Positions 1 to 6,252 of a DNA stretch of 8,600 nt are shown in pieces; the stretch's first letter is position 1, and every line of letters begins with the position of its first letter. The notes beneath the pieces were generated by a model that was given only the letters and a program-made list of their open reading frames with translations, ran no database searches and was not told where the DNA came from. Origin of the DNA: Desulfuromonadales bacterium (GTDB lineage: Bacteria; Desulfobacterota; Desulfuromonadia; Desulfuromonadales; UBA2294); assembly GCA_014859615.1 (NCBI GenBank), contig JACUTX010000100.1:1-8600 (forward strand), read 5' to 3'. A program made the translations under genes and the position numbers.

Positions 1-11
1 AGAGAGGAGTC

Positions 12-746
12 ATGAAAGTGAGAAAGGGATTGCTGGCAGGGTGTTTACTTATATGTATAACATCGACCGCAACAGCAAACACCACAAAATCTGTGTCATT
101 ACGCGTCTATGGACCCGGTGGTCCGCACCACGTCATCAAGGAATGTGCCGACCTGTTTCAAAAGGAGCGCAATATAGAGGTCAAGATCATCAAAGCCCTC
201 CCTTACACTTTAGGAGAGAGCCTTCGCACGGACGGAGACATATACTACGGTGGTGCCGAATATATGCTTGAAAATTTCATCAGCAAAAACCCGGATGTCC
301 TCAATCTCTCTTCTATAACAACTCTCCATCCAAGACGCATCGGTATCGTTGTGCGCAAAGGAAACCCCCACAACATCAAGGAGATTAAAGATCTGTATTA
401 TGAAGATATTGACATCCTTGATGTCAAACTTGAAAACATGCGGCACTTTTACACTCCCTATAAAAAGAATATCAACAACATCCGCCACTTTGAATTCACA
501 GGTCAGCAAGGGTTCAACGCGTGACTGAAATCGCCGGGAATCGATGCCTGGATCACTTATAAATCGTGGCATATTGAACTCGAAGAGCATTCGGAGTTCG
601 TCGAGCTTCAAGGTGACGGTACGCTGCGTTTTATTCCGATTGCACTGACCCAAAGGACGACCTACCCGAACGAAGCAAACGAATTTATTGCGTTCCTGCA
701 GTCCGACAAAGCGCGGACAATTTTTTCTGATCACGGCTGGGAATAA
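12..746 (+). pseudogene. AcfC/PEB3-like periplasmic substrate-binding protein, interrupted by an in-frame TGA
   Basis: The N-terminus has a Sec signal peptide: basic KVRK, a hydrophobic stretch at about residues 6-18, and a likely AxA-type cleavage after TATA (about residue 22). The mature protein begins with VSLRVYGPGGPHH, the hallmark start of the AcfC/PEB3 family of type-2 periplasmic binding proteins, which bind small anionic ligands. It continues with a GDIYYGGAEYML segment and an RRIGIVVRKGNP segment typical of the fold. TGA at 522-524 stops translation after residue 170. The same frame continues without another stop or frameshift to TAA at 744-746, encoding about 73 more residues that match the usual C-terminus (GIDAWITYKSW, then IPIALT, then FIAFLQSDKARTIFSDHGW). 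Full length would be 244 codons, normal for the family. From memory of relatives, the stop falls at a conserved Trp, so a TGG to TGA change is the simplest reading. The Shine-Dalgarno AGAGGAG lies only 2 nt from ATG 12, so GTG 18 is an alternative start. No permease or ATPase gene is adjacent in the window. The ligand is unknown. Confidence 0.8.
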
Positions 747-755
747 CCGATAAAA

Positions 756-772
756 GTGAGCATTCCGCTCAC
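756..772. other. Small hairpin downstream of the binding-protein gene
   Basis: GTGAGC at 756-761 pairs with GCTCAC at 767-772 around a 5-nt loop. It lacks a T-run on the + strand side, so it is not a convincing terminator for the upstream gene. On the - strand it would be followed by TTTTAT, so it could add to termination of leftward transcription. Its role is uncertain. Confidence 0.3.
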
Positions 773-793
773 GAAAAGCGCAAGGAAGGTTAT

Positions 794-830
794 CAAAAAA
801 ACTCTCCTCTTCAAATTTACAAGAAGAGTT
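794..830 (-). terminator. Candidate secondary terminator for leftward transcription
   Basis: Positions 800-805 pair with 825-830 (AACTCT/AGAGTT) and 808-811 pair with 821-824, with a two-base bulge and a 9-nt loop. On the - strand the stem is followed directly by a run of T (the A-run at 794-801 on +). The stem is short and A/T-rich. It would back up the stronger hairpin at 844-883, which leftward transcripts meet first. Confidence 0.4.
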
Positions 831-843
831 CTGCTATCCATAA

Positions 844-883
844 AAACGCAAAGGCCGGGAACAGAGTCCCGGCCTTTGCGTTT
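844..883. terminator. Bidirectional intrinsic terminator between convergent genes
   Basis: A perfect 17-bp inverted repeat, 844-860 with 867-883, encloses the 6-nt loop ACAGAG. The core GGCCGGGA/TCCCGGCC is GC-rich. The arms end in AAACGC and GCGTTT, so either strand gives a stable stem followed by a T-rich segment. It lies between the convergent binding-protein gene (ends 746, +) and the membrane-protein gene (ends 907, -), 24 nt beyond the latter, as expected of a shared terminator. Confidence 0.88.
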
Positions 884-906
884 ATAAAATTAGAAATGAG
901 CTTGAA

Positions 907-1611
907 TCAGCGCAACAATTTTGCCAAATAGAGAAAAGTTCCACCAACAGAGAGTCCGGCGAGAATATTACCTATCTCTTTACAGTAAAATGAGAGATCG
1001 TAACGAAACAACGACTCCCCTTTGGCTGCGGCAAGCGTGTTGAGCGTTTCCAGATCATAGATCTGGATATAAAGCTCGGACCCCTTCCAGAGAAAAATAA
1101 AGAAAAAGACCAGAATAAATGCCGCAAATGCGTTACTGATCGGGCTGTCCTGAATGTTAGCATAGATTTTGCGGATCAGATCAATATTGATCAGTGAGAG
1201 GAAAACCCAGTTGGTTTTTTCCACAACCCCGATCAGTTCAAGAGTTCGGGCAGTCGGAGTAAAGTTTACCCAGATGAAGGCGGCAGAGAGCAAAACAACC
1301 CCGAGAGTAGCAACATAGACCAGCGGTTTACTCCCTTCGAGTTCCAGGGTTCGAGAAAAAACATAATATTCCTGAAAACCATGACTCATCACCAGGATCG
1401 CAATGGTTCCAACGATCGATGTCAACGCCTGGACCTCCGGGACTTCAAGCCCCGGCAGGAAGTTAATGGCCGTCGGGAGGATTTCAGCGACAAGAATCAG
1501 GAAAAATCCGACTGAAATGCTGGTCCAGACTCTGGCATTGCCAAGACTGAAATAAAAAGAGACCACCCCGGCGATGACCCAGAGAGGTAAGGTCACAATT
1601 GTCCATTCCAT
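907..1611 (-). CDS. Multi-pass inner-membrane protein of unknown function
   Basis: A 234-residue, strongly hydrophobic protein that I do not recognise as a named family. Probable membrane segments lie near residues 4-22, 31-53, 62-78, 95-116, 130-147, 161-178 and 212-231, so six or seven spans. A polar loop at about 180-210 contains AAAKGESLFRYD. There is no obvious catalytic, metal-binding or transporter motif; a few acidic or basic residues near the spans (E43, H77, E81, K176, E179) are the only candidates for function. The start is well supported: GGAGGTG lies 5 nt upstream of ATG (at 1617-1623 on the window). It follows the PATAN-like gene by 46 nt on the same strand, so co-transcription is likely, and a strong terminator lies just past its stop. 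The context suggests it could be the membrane partner of the PATAN-like and ParA-like proteins, which is inference only. Confidence 0.85.
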   Translation of the reverse strand: MEWTIVTLPLWVIAGVVSFYFSLGNARVWTSISVGFFLILVAEILPTAINFLPGLEVPEVQALTSIVGTIAILVMSHGFQEYYVFSRTLELEGSKPLVYVATLGVVLLSAAFIWVNFTPTARTLELIGVVEKTNWVFLSLINIDLIRKIYANIQDSPISNAFAAFILVFFFIFLWKGSELYIQIYDLETLNTLAAAKGESLFRYDLSFYCKEIGNILAGLSVGGTFLYLAKLLR

Positions 1612-1657
1612 TGATGCACCTCCAACCTGATAAAAAAGAAAAATAAATAAGAAGAAA

Positions 1658-2617
1658 TCAGGACTCGTGCAGAAGAGCCCGGATCCCCTTTCTCATATCG
1701 TCCAGCATTTTTTTGATGGCGGATGGCCCTGCAACCATCTTTGCTGCATTGTTCAGGTTCTCCAGCATCTTGTTGAAACGGACGTCATCCCACCCTTGCC
1801 CCTCGGGAAAATACTTCTCAAACTCTTTTTCAATCAACGATGAACCGATCCGACCAATATGCGCCTCTGCAGTGGAACGCAGCAACACCTGGAGACGCAC
1901 ACGAAGATCGTTCTCCTGAGCCTGTCTGTCTCGGTTTTGTGCCTCTTTTTGATTCTTGCGTTGCCGGACAATCATCTCCTGGGCCTTGCGCCAGAGGGCA
2001 CCAAGATCGGCAGAGCCGAGCAGATCGGCCAGATCAATTTCGTCGGCGCCGCCGGTACTCAAAACATCAACCTTGGCGCCCGGAAGACGGGCAACCGACA
2101 TTGATTCTCCTGGCTGTGTCTCAATATCGGTCGAACCGTCATGAAAAAAGCCAAGGGGGTTGCCGTCACGATAAAAAATCAGAGCAATCTTCTCATCAGT
2201 GTAGATGCGCAGACAGCCGCTCATCTTGTCTTCTTTTAACTTGCCGAGCAAAGATTTGATATCAATCAGTTTGAGTTCCTGCCCTTTGTATAACACTTTG
2301 CCGTGTAACAGGGCATGTACACTCATCGCCAGATCAGACGAGAGTTTGTAAATATCGAGATTCGCCTTGCCATCCAAAGAGAGTTCAAAAATCCTGGCAA
2401 TCGCATCATAAGCAATCAGATTTTCGCCGTCACTGTCAAACAGGGCACTGATCAGCTTCCCGGAGGTAAAAATTATAATTCCGGTACCATTTAAGGTATC
2501 AAAGCGCAAGTAACCGGTAAAATTGCTCTTCTGCAATTTCCCGAGCGCATCAGGAAGATTGATCTTGCCCGGATTGACTTTTTCCCGTACAGGGTTTCCT
2601 CGTGGCAACAGGATCAT
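1658..2617 (-). CDS. PATAN/DUF4388-like protein with two tandem repeats and a helical C-terminal domain
   Basis: A 319-residue soluble protein with no signal peptide or membrane segment. Residues about 20-62 (LPDALGKLQKSNFTGYLRF, then GIIIFTSGKLISALF) match the pattern of DUF4388/PATAN domains: a short helix with LxxLxxxxxTG, then strands ending in a GKL/GNP turn. Residues about 117-161 (DIKSLLGKLKEDKMSGCLRIY, then IALIFYRDGNPLGFFHDG) repeat the pattern, so the N-terminal half looks like an internal duplication. Residues 205-245 are charged and helical (WRKAQEMIVRQRKNQKEAQ), probably a coiled linker. The last about 75 residues form a helical domain. PATAN domains occur in bacterial regulatory proteins, often near small GTPases or response regulators; some relatives carry the doubtful label 'GTPase-activating protein'. 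The ATG at 2617 has only a weak purine-rich upstream region. A near-consensus promoter lies about 50-75 nt upstream. Exact function is unknown. Confidence 0.82.
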   Translation of the reverse strand: MILLPRGNPVREKVNPGKINLPDALGKLQKSNFTGYLRFDTLNGTGIIIFTSGKLISALFDSDGENLIAYDAIARIFELSLDGKANLDIYKLSSDLAMSVHALLHGKVLYKGQELKLIDIKSLLGKLKEDKMSGCLRIYTDEKIALIFYRDGNPLGFFHDGSTDIETQPGESMSVARLPGAKVDVLSTGGADEIDLADLLGSADLGALWRKAQEMIVRQRKNQKEAQNRDRQAQENDLRVRLQVLLRSTAEAHIGRIGSSLIEKEFEKYFPEGQGWDDVRFNKMLENLNNAAKMVAGPSAIKKMLDDMRKGIRALLHES

Positions 2618-2665
2618 GACAAGATATTTTCTTTCTTAAGGATATAAGTATCAGTAAACTCTGAA

Positions 2666-2694
2666 TTAATAACGTAAGCTCCAGCCTATGTCAA
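2666..2694 (-). promoter_or_regulatory. Sigma70-type promoter for the PATAN-like and membrane-protein genes
   Basis: On the - strand a perfect TTGACA (-35, at 2689-2694) is followed after exactly 17 nt by TATTAA (-10, at 2666-2671). It lies in the 109-bp gap between the ParA-like stop and the PATAN-like start and would give an untranslated leader of about 40 nt. The -35 and the spacing are ideal; the -10 matches only 4 of 6 positions. It would allow the last two genes to be expressed independently of the ABC-F and ParA-like genes upstream. Confidence 0.65.
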
Positions 2695-2726
2695 CGTGTA
2701 TCGCCCCTGAATAGCCGCATCAATAG

Positions 2727-4031
2727 CTAAAGGGTCTCATTTTCGCGCAGATCTTCGAGTATCAAACGTCGCAATCTGGAAAAACCGTTTGCCCCGTCTG
2801 AATCGAGAAAAGTGAGCGGTGCCTCAGGTGACAGGGCGACCAGTATCATTTCACGAAACATTTCCCCTGGCTCGAGACCTGTTGCCATGCGAAACAGGTG
2901 CATCAACCTGGCTGATTCGTCGACAGCAATGTTCTCTACCGCAATAACCTCCCCCTCATCATCATAAAGATGCAGAGAAACAGCCCCTTCTTCACAAGTC
3001 AAACCGGTCTCGGCAAGATAAAAAAGGAGCCCGCCTCGATCCGGGAACAACATCTGCAATTCAACGGCATTTAAAGTTTGATCAAGGCAGCTGCTGTGAA
3101 CAAAGCCGGTCTTATGATGCCGCAACTCCTGATAAAAGTAACCGTCCTGACCGGTGACCCGATTCTTGCAAACAGGGCAGTCAGCGGCCAGATGCCCGGC
3201 CCGGCCCGGCGGCTGATCCTCAATTGCCGAAAGAATACGTGCCAATGGCTTGTCTCCTGCCTTGCCGGTCGCTTCATACCGTCGACGCACAAACTGTGAT
3301 AATTCCTGCATCTGTTTATGAACGGCGGTTCCCCGGGCATGAGTCAGGATCGGATAGATCCGACTGCTGAAGCTGGTGCTCAGACTCTCAACCTTAGGGC
3401 TTTTAGCGATAAAAGTATCGACAACCTGAAACCCTCGTTCAACGGCCGAGCAGAGAATAAAATCGCGAATCCCGACATCTTCCTTGAGTTTCGTCCGGCC
3501 ATCGATCAGACTTGGCACCAGCCAGAGACGCTCGGCATCGTTCCCCCCGTCGACAAGCGCCTGCTGTAAAGCACCGGCATTGACGAGTGACGGGCGATCC
3601 TTGACCGGGGCCAGAACCAGATCGGCTGCCAGCAGAGCGTTGCGCGTAAAATAGTCGAGAATCGGCCGGGTATCAATAATCAGTATCCCGGTAAGGGCAC
3701 CACGGGCCAGCACGCGGCTTAAATGCTTGACATCATCATCCGGGGGGTGCATCTGCCGCTCGGAGACCATAAACTGAACCCCATATTCGCCAAGCTGTAC
3801 CAGCTGATCGATCGCGGTCGCACCGAATACCGCCGAAACCGACCGCCCGTGGTGTGAGCCGATAGTAAACATGTTGTCAACGCTGAAATGATTATCAAAA
3901 GAGATGATTGTAACGGGGAGTTCTTCAAACAAGGCTTTGAGGTAGACGGCCAGATTGGTCGCAATGGTGGTCTTGCCGACCCCCCCTTTTTCACTCGCGA
4001 CGGTTACAACAAAGAGTCCTGTATCATGCAT
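2727..4031 (-). CDS. ParA/MinD-like ATPase with a Cys/His-rich C-terminal extension
   Basis: A 434-residue protein. The N-terminal about 250 residues are a ParA/MinD-type (SIMIBI) P-loop ATPase. The deviant Walker A, SEKGGVGKTT, spans residues 13-22, with signature lysine K15 and nucleotide-binding K20. The switch II/Walker B region is GILIIDTRP (115-123), followed by AADLVLAPVKDRPSL where family members have the conserved V/I-PV segment. Such ATPases dimerise on ATP and position cargo on DNA or membrane. Residues about 285-315 hold CPVC, then HH, then HxxC (C285, C288, H305/H306, H312, C315), which could form a small zinc site; the remaining about 120 residues are of unrecognised fold. It is much longer than a typical ParA (about 250-290 residues). 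GAGGGGAG sits about 6 nt before the ATG. It starts 22 nt after the ABC-F stop, suggesting an operon. No parB-like gene or parS site is visible, so chromosome partitioning is unlikely; the cargo is unknown. Confidence 0.88.
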   Translation of the reverse strand: MHDTGLFVVTVASEKGGVGKTTIATNLAVYLKALFEELPVTIISFDNHFSVDNMFTIGSHHGRSVSAVFGATAIDQLVQLGEYGVQFMVSERQMHPPDDDVKHLSRVLARGALTGILIIDTRPILDYFTRNALLAADLVLAPVKDRPSLVNAGALQQALVDGGNDAERLWLVPSLIDGRTKLKEDVGIRDFILCSAVERGFQVVDTFIAKSPKVESLSTSFSSRIYPILTHARGTAVHKQMQELSQFVRRRYEATGKAGDKPLARILSAIEDQPPGRAGHLAADCPVCKNRVTGQDGYFYQELRHHKTGFVHSSCLDQTLNAVELQMLFPDRGGLLFYLAETGLTCEEGAVSLHLYDDEGEVIAVENIAVDESARLMHLFRMATGLEPGEMFREMILVALSPEAPLTFLDSDGANGFSRLRRLILEDLRENETL

Positions 4032-4053
4032 GATTCTCTCCCCTCAAAACGGC

Positions 4054-5961
4054 TCACGTCAGTCCGAGCTCTTCCCAGCGAGCATAAAGTTCTTCAAGTT
4101 CACGAGCGGATTGCAGATGTTCTGCCGACAACGGTGCCAACTGATTGTGATCGCCAGCAATTTGCGGATCGGACATTTTCTCTTCAAGAAGCGACAACTC
4201 TTGCTCCAGTTGTGTAATGCGCCCCTCAATCGTCTCAATCTCCCGCTGCCGCTTGCGCAGTTCGCGCTTTTCATCTTTACGCACACTATGGTCGTTTTGA
4301 GCAAACGTCTCATCTTTTTTTTCCACTTTTGACTGACGCTGTTCAACCCGCTCCTCACTGTGTGACAGATCACCGATCGACTGTTTAAAACGGATAAAAT
4401 CCCCATAATGTCCGGGACAGGAGAGAATTTTACCGTGGTTGATTTCAACCACCCGGCTCGACAAGGCATCGACAAAATAACGGTCGTGCGATACAAACAG
4501 CAGAGTACCGGTGTAATGCTGCAACGCCTCAAGGAGCACCTCCTTGGAGGCCATATCGAGGTGATTGGTCGGTTCATCCAGTAGCAGCAGATTGGCGGGA
4601 CGCAGCAGCAGAATCGCAAGGGCCAGACGATTGCGCTCACCGCCGGACAGAACAGAGACCTGCTTATAGACATCATCGCCCCGGAACAAAAAGGAGCCGA
4701 GAATGTTGCGGATTTTTGGAACCATCGAAAAAGGGGCCGCCGCCGTAATCTCTTCAAGTACCGAATTTTTCATATTGAGCGTTTCGGCCTGATTTTGAGC
4801 AAAATAAGCGAGTTGCAGGTTATGCCCCTCGATCCTCGTTCCGGCTTGCGGCAACTCAACCCCCGACACAATCCGCATCAAGGTCGATTTACCGGCACCA
4901 TTTGCGCCGACCAGAGCAATCCTCTCACCCCGTTCAATCACCAGATCGATCGCATCGAGAACCGTTAACGCATCGTACCCGTGGCGGATGCCAGACAACT
5001 CCATCACCTGACGCCCCGCTTTTGGTGGTGTCGGAAAGGTAAAGGCGACCGATTTTGTTGCAACCGGCAACTCAATCCGTACAATTTTATCAAGCTGCTT
5101 GATCCGGCTCTGCACTAAAGCCGCCTTATCAGCCTTCGCCCTGAAACGCGCAATAAATGACTCGATCTTTTCAATCTCCTGATCCTGCTTGGCCTTGGCG
5201 GCCCGCAAGGATTCGATCCGCTGTTTGCGCGCGATCAGATAGGCGCTGTAATTGCCATTAAAATCATGCAGTGCCCCATTCCAGATTTCAACGGTTCGGT
5301 TTGTAACCCGATCGAGAAAATGACGATCATGCGAAACGATCAGAACAGAATAAGGATATTCGAGAAGGTAAGTTTCCAGCCATTCACGCGCTGGCAGGTC
5401 AAGATGGTTGGTCGGTTCATCAAGCAGGAGCAGATTCGGCTTGATCAGCAGCAGTCGGGCCAGAGCAATACGCATCTGCCAACCACCGGAAAATTGGCCA
5501 CAATCCTTTTGCCAATCTTCCTCTGCAAACCCAAGCCCGGCTAGAACCCTGCCAATCTCTGCATCGAGTTCATACCCCCCTTTTTGCCTGAATTCTTCCT
5601 GCAATGAAGCGTAACGCCGGAGAGTGATCTGGTCTCCACCCGCAATCTCCAGCTCAAGCTGACGAATGGTCGCTTCCATTGTCAACAGATCCTCCCGCGC
5701 CGCACGGACTTCGGCATGCAAGGAACGCCCGTTGTAGACAAGACAATCCTGCGGCAAATAGCCGAGAGTCGATTCGCGCGTCTGTTGAATCTGACCAGAA
5801 TCCAAAGATTCAAGGCCGGCCAGAATCTTCAGCAACGTCGATTTGCCGGTGCCATTATCACCGACCAACCCGACCCGGTCACGCCCCTGGATCTGCCAAC
5901 TGATACCAGAAAATAGAAGCTGACCACCAAAACTCTTTGATACTTCGCGTAATTGAAACAT
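4054..5961 (-). CDS. ABC-F family ATP-binding protein (YheS/Uup-like)
   Basis: A 635-residue soluble protein with two ABC ATPase domains and no membrane segment, as in ABC-F proteins that act at the ribosomal E site and modulate translation. First domain: Walker A GDNGTGKST (34-42), signature FSGGWQ (157-162), Walker B LLLLDEPTNHLD (177-188), SHD (210-212). The linker at about 243-295 (including ESFIARFRAKADKAALVQSR) is the P-site tRNA interaction motif and closely resembles YheS. Second domain: Walker A GANGAGKST (352-360), signature LSGGER (438-443), Walker B LLLLDEPTNHLD (458-469), SHD (491-493). A charged coiled-coil C-terminal domain runs from about 555 to 635. Both catalytic glutamates are present. 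ATG at 5961 is preferred because the protein then begins MFQLREVSKSFGG, a family-typical start; an in-frame TTG at 5979 would add six residues without a ribosome site. The subfamily is most likely YheS-like; resistance-type ABC-F is less likely. Confidence 0.95.
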   Translation of the reverse strand: MFQLREVSKSFGGQLLFSGISWQIQGRDRVGLVGDNGTGKSTLLKILAGLESLDSGQIQQTRESTLGYLPQDCLVYNGRSLHAEVRAAREDLLTMEATIRQLELEIAGGDQITLRRYASLQEEFRQKGGYELDAEIGRVLAGLGFAEEDWQKDCGQFSGGWQMRIALARLLLIKPNLLLLDEPTNHLDLPAREWLETYLLEYPYSVLIVSHDRHFLDRVTNRTVEIWNGALHDFNGNYSAYLIARKQRIESLRAAKAKQDQEIEKIESFIARFRAKADKAALVQSRIKQLDKIVRIELPVATKSVAFTFPTPPKAGRQVMELSGIRHGYDALTVLDAIDLVIERGERIALVGANGAGKSTLMRIVSGVELPQAGTRIEGHNLQLAYFAQNQAETLNMKNSVLEEITAAAPFSMVPKIRNILGSFLFRGDDVYKQVSVLSGGERNRLALAILLLRPANLLLLDEPTNHLDMASKEVLLEALQHYTGTLLFVSHDRYFVDALSSRVVEINHGKILSCPGHYGDFIRFKQSIGDLSHSEERVEQRQSKVEKKDETFAQNDHSVRKDEKRELRKRQREIETIEGRITQLEQELSLLEEKMSDPQIAGDHNQLAPLSAEHLQSARELEELYARWEELGLT

Positions 5962-6252
5962 CCGGTTCTTATAACACAAACAATCACGGCAGGAAACGAC
6001 TAATCATCAGAACAAACAACGAAAAAGCTTGCTATTTCAGCTCTCTATCTGTCTAATAAACAGTTGACTCATTAGCTGTGTCTAAAAGATCTACATCTCT
6101 TCATTGAGCCGGATCCGCAGCGAACCACAAATATACAAATTCGCACGGTATTCCCTTTCGCAAACAGATCCGAAAGCGGAAACCGTTGGGTGATTCACCC
6201 CCACAATAACTTTGGTAGACGGACCAAAAAGTCCATCCAGAAAGATTTTCAC
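5962..6252. other. Divergent intergenic region between the ABC-F and RNase E/G genes
   Basis: This 291-bp stretch contains no convincing gene. Both genes read outward from it, so it should hold both promoters, but neither is clear. For the RNase gene, TTGCTA (6029-6034) with TAATAA (6054-6059) has a 19-nt spacer, and TTGACT at 6064-6069 lacks a good -10 at the right distance. For the ABC-F gene a TATAAG lies six bases before ATG on the - strand with a poor -35. The part near the RNase gene holds several small hairpins (separate entry). The RNase frame happens to be open upstream from 6076, but the deduced residues do not resemble family sequence. Confidence 0.6.
6169..6228 (+). promoter_or_regulatory. 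Structured 5' leader of the RNase E/G gene
   Basis: Three consecutive small hairpins lie in the likely untranslated leader: TCCG/CGGA with loop AAAG (6169-6180), GGGTG/CACCC with a 3-nt loop (6188-6200), and TTTGGT/ACCAAA with a 6-nt loop (6211-6228). An alternative GGAC/GTCC pairing (6221-6224 with 6231-6234) would exclude the third. In E. coli, rne mRNA is autoregulated through hairpins in its leader; a similar role here is inference. No T-run follows, so these are not terminators. Confidence 0.35.

Noticed and set aside
12..44. Lipoprotein signal (LAGC at residues 8-11)
   Set aside because: The Cys comes too early for a lipobox; the hydrophobic region before it is only a few residues, and a standard AxA-type cleavage follows later.
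522..551. Selenocysteine insertion at the TGA of the binding-protein gene
   Set aside because: Only a weak 5-bp hairpin (534-538 with 547-551, one G-U pair) follows, its 8-nt loop lacks the expected GU, and the site appears to match Trp rather than Cys in relatives. Sec is not known in this family.
210..734. 174-residue open frame on the - strand opposite the binding-protein gene
   Set aside because: It is antisense to a clearly recognisable protein, has no family resemblance and no supporting ribosome site.
5959..5979. TTG start at 5979 for the ABC-F gene
   Set aside because: It lacks a Shine-Dalgarno and adds only a non-conserved six-residue extension; ATG at 5961 gives the typical N-terminus.
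6190..6252. Upstream GTG start extending the RNase E/G protein by 21 residues
   Set aside because: No ribosome site, the added residues do not look like family sequence, and MSKKILINA is the expected N-terminus.
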